From: Palsa-506 sp963836355
Lineage (GTDB): Bacteria > Actinomycetota > Actinomycetes > Streptosporangiales > Streptosporangiaceae
Reading direction: 5' to 3'
DNA: 64,000 nucleotides
Assembly (NCBI GenBank): GCA_963836355.1
Contig: CAWIJO010000019.1
Span: 116,934 to 180,933 of the forward strand
The translations under genes were made by a program, and so were the position numbers. The notes beneath the pieces are model-generated. The model saw nothing but the letters and a program-made list of their open reading frames with translations. It did no database searches and had not been told where the DNA came from. This document shows, piece after piece, positions 62,255-64,000 of the stretch. The first letter of the stretch is position 1; every line of letters starts with the position of its first letter.

Positions 62255-62640
62255 GGCGTGCCGGGCGGGCGTCCCAACGCAGAGCCCGGCGCGGGGAGCG
62301 CCGGACCCGGCGCCGCATAGCGGCGCCGCCTTGATCTAGTACGGCTCAATTCGGCAGTTCAGGACGGCTAGACAAGGACGGCTGCATCGACGCGGCTGCA
62401 TCGGCAAGCGTCAAGCGACATCGACAAGCCGCTAGCGTTACAGTAACGGCTGGAAGCACGCAGACTATCAGCTTGGGAATGAGCGAACAGGCTGGCCGCC
62501 ACCAGGTCACCCGCAGGTCGGCGGTCATGTCAGCTTGTCCGTGAGTGGCCACGAAGCACTGCTAGTGACCGACCTATCGGGCACGCAGCGGGCACGCGCG
62601 TAGCGGTACTGGTCGGCCAAGCACATGGCTCCAGAGGTGG
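62255..62640. repeat. Dispersed repeat, copy 2
   Basis: It shares blocks GTGCCGGGCGGGCG, AAGCGACATCGACAAGCCGC, ATCAGCTTGGGAATGAGCG, ACCCGCAGGTCGG, GACCGACCTATCGG-like, CAGCGGGCAC and ATGGCTCCAGAGG with 48840-49260 in the same order. Copy 2 has an extra insert before the second block. No coding role is seen. Confidence 0.6.
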
Positions 62641-63054
62641 TGGGCGACCAGCCTCGCAAGCTGCGAGAACGTCAGCAGCTCTCGGTACCTGGACCACGTA
62701 TGGGCCGCAACGCCATCACGTCGCGAGTGGCCCGCCGCTGACTTCCGCTGGAAGTAGCACCCGGCCGGTCTCAATTGCGCTTCCTCGGCGCACATTCTGG
62801 CCTGCGAAGAAGCTTCTCGCCAGTTCTCATCGTTTCCGGCGGCTCTGGGAGGCCATGTGCCCCGGTGTGCCCTAGAAAGCTAGTGGCACGGAGACCAGCC
62901 TCGGCAGCTTGGTGTCAACGGCCACGGAGCCGCGGAGGACCGAGCCGAGATCATGTCGTAGCGAGCAGGCCGAGACACCAGCTGAGAACATCGCGTTATA
63001 GGCAAATCTGGTTGGCAGGCGTACGCTGAATGCACTTCCAGGAGGGGGGTCGTA
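62641..63054. other. Spacer before a microprotein gene
   Basis: No gene was recognised except the strong ribosome binding site AGGAGGGGGG that precedes 63055. Confidence 0.4.
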
Positions 63055-63222
63055 ATGAGCATATTGCTGGTAATGGTCGCGTTACTCGTCGCCTTGCTGG
63101 CTGGGGCGGTCGTGTACGACTGGAGGCGCCGCCACGAGGCTCCTCACGACATCGGCGCCGCGCCACGGAGACCCCGGGGGTTCAGTGAAGGCCATGGCCT
63201 CGGCCGGGGCGACCCCCTTTGA
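63055..63222 (+). CDS. 55-residue single-helix membrane protein
   Basis: ATG 63055 stands six bases after AGGAGGGGGG, one of the best ribosome binding sites in the window. The product starts with one membrane helix (SILLVMVALLVALLAGAVVY) and continues DWRRRHEAPHDIGAAPRRPR and a Gly-rich end. The basic segment after the helix places the tail in the cytoplasm. I know no family. It lies alone, outside the element. Confidence 0.6.
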   Translation: MSILLVMVALLVALLAGAVVYDWRRRHEAPHDIGAAPRRPRGFSEGHGLGRGDPL

Positions 63223-64000
63223 CGATGCTCTTGCTCGCGACCCAACCCGCGTGGTCTAAGCAGGGTGGCCCGGCGACGGGCTTCCTAGGGGCACATCCGG
63301 GGCCGCACATGGCGTCGTGAACTTGCCGGACACAATGAGAGCTGACGAGAGGTTAGACAGCGCGGGCGATCACGCTCGATCAAAATTGCCTTGAAGGCGT
63401 GAAGTACTGTTCCCGAGAGTGCTCGCGCGCTCAGGGCGCAGCGAGAGCTACGCCGCCGCCGTAAATACTCTGCGGCGGGAACTGAATAAGCTATGCCGGG
63501 TCCGGTGCAGCACAGCGATGCCGCTGTCGGAGTCGGTTTCCCCGTCCTCCTGATAGGCGCGGGATCTTGCCGCGGAAGATCAGTGTCCAGTGTGGCGCGT
63601 AGCGCCATCCGGAGGACGCGAGCGCAACGAGCGCACTTGACGGTGATCTTTGCGCGGCGACAAGATGACTGGCGCGAGGGGGACGGCCGCCAGCTCATGC
63701 AGCTACGGTCACCGGGGCTGCGGCCGGTACCGTCTGCGGCCGGTACGGGGGAAGCGATGCGCGGGCCGCCACCGCGACGCGGGCTTCCGCTCGAAGGAGC
63801 GGCGAGCGAGCCCGCCTAGCAGCAACAGGGTCCCCTTCTACCTCAGCCGCCTTTGGCGGTACGCCGCGCCGGATCAGCCCGGCCGGTGGACCTAGGGCCT
63901 GCGCCCGAGCGCGGCCGAGGCCGTCCCGGCTGGCGCGCCGGAGGCGTGCCCTTGAAAGGGATTAGAGAAAGTTGTCACAACTATGCGGTCGGATTAGTTC
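63223..64000. other. Gene-free end of the window
   Basis: No gene was recognised. Near the end GTTGTCACAAC (63971-63981) is a perfect palindrome in an AT-rich patch, possibly an operator of a gene that starts beyond the window. Confidence 0.35.

Overview
The window is about 70% G+C, with strong G/C preference at third codon positions, GTG/TTG starts and many actinobacterial families (SCO3933-type regulator, DUF3024, DUF6457, AICE-type transfer genes). It comes from the chromosome of an actinomycete, probably a Streptosporangiales-like or related soil lineage; the genus cannot be fixed by reading alone.

Layout. 0-3.5 kb: the 3' end of a malic enzyme gene, then a polysaccharide pair on the minus strand (processive GT2 synthase and GH26-like hydrolase), with two single-helix membrane microproteins not previously listed by ORF length. 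3.9-9.1 kb: housekeeping-type genes (methyltransferases, a beta-class DNA methyltransferase, an ArsR regulator with a DUF318-type permease). 9.8-13.6 kb: a c-di-AMP (ydaO-type) riboswitch in front of a secreted GH26-like enzyme with a C-terminal Ig-like domain, a LysE exporter, a membrane zinc ribbon and a cysteine synthase. 13.7-24.6 kb: the centrepiece, a complete selenocysteine locus. It holds tRNA-Sec, selA, selB, a DUF6457 gene, selD and fdhD next to a three-subunit NAD-linked formate dehydrogenase. The catalytic subunit reads through an in-frame TGA, followed by a bSECIS hairpin with the E. coli-like GGUCU loop and spacing. Its ancestral polypeptide is split into two genes placed in reverse order.

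24.6-48 kb is an accessory zone of fragments and frameshifted genes: a decayed tricorn protease, a DrrAB-type exporter with TetR, two related decayed tyrosine recombinases, an intact IS1182-family element with 8-bp target duplication inside a YciI-like gene, a SulP transporter, and a monooxygenase/hydrolase/LuxR cluster. 48.8-60.3 kb is the wreck of an AICE (actinomycete integrative and conjugative element): FtsK/TraSA-like transfer protein, SCO3933-type regulator, KorSA-like GntR repressor with operator repeats, NUDIX and RsbW-like ATPase genes, an integrase fragment, and the 3' half of a tRNA gene as attachment site. Several IS elements have landed in it, next to a TIGR02391 (HEPN-type) gene. 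60.5-64 kb: a VOC protein, a GNAT acetyltransferase, a dispersed repeat and a third membrane microprotein.

Working together: FdhD, SelA, SelB, SelD and tRNA-Sec all serve maturation or translation of the formate dehydrogenase, so 13.7-24.6 kb is one functional unit. At least ten genes carry single-nucleotide frameshifts, often in short G/C runs. Some (formate dehydrogenase, DrrA, FtsK, LuxR) are otherwise well preserved, so sequencing error must be separated from true decay before function is judged.
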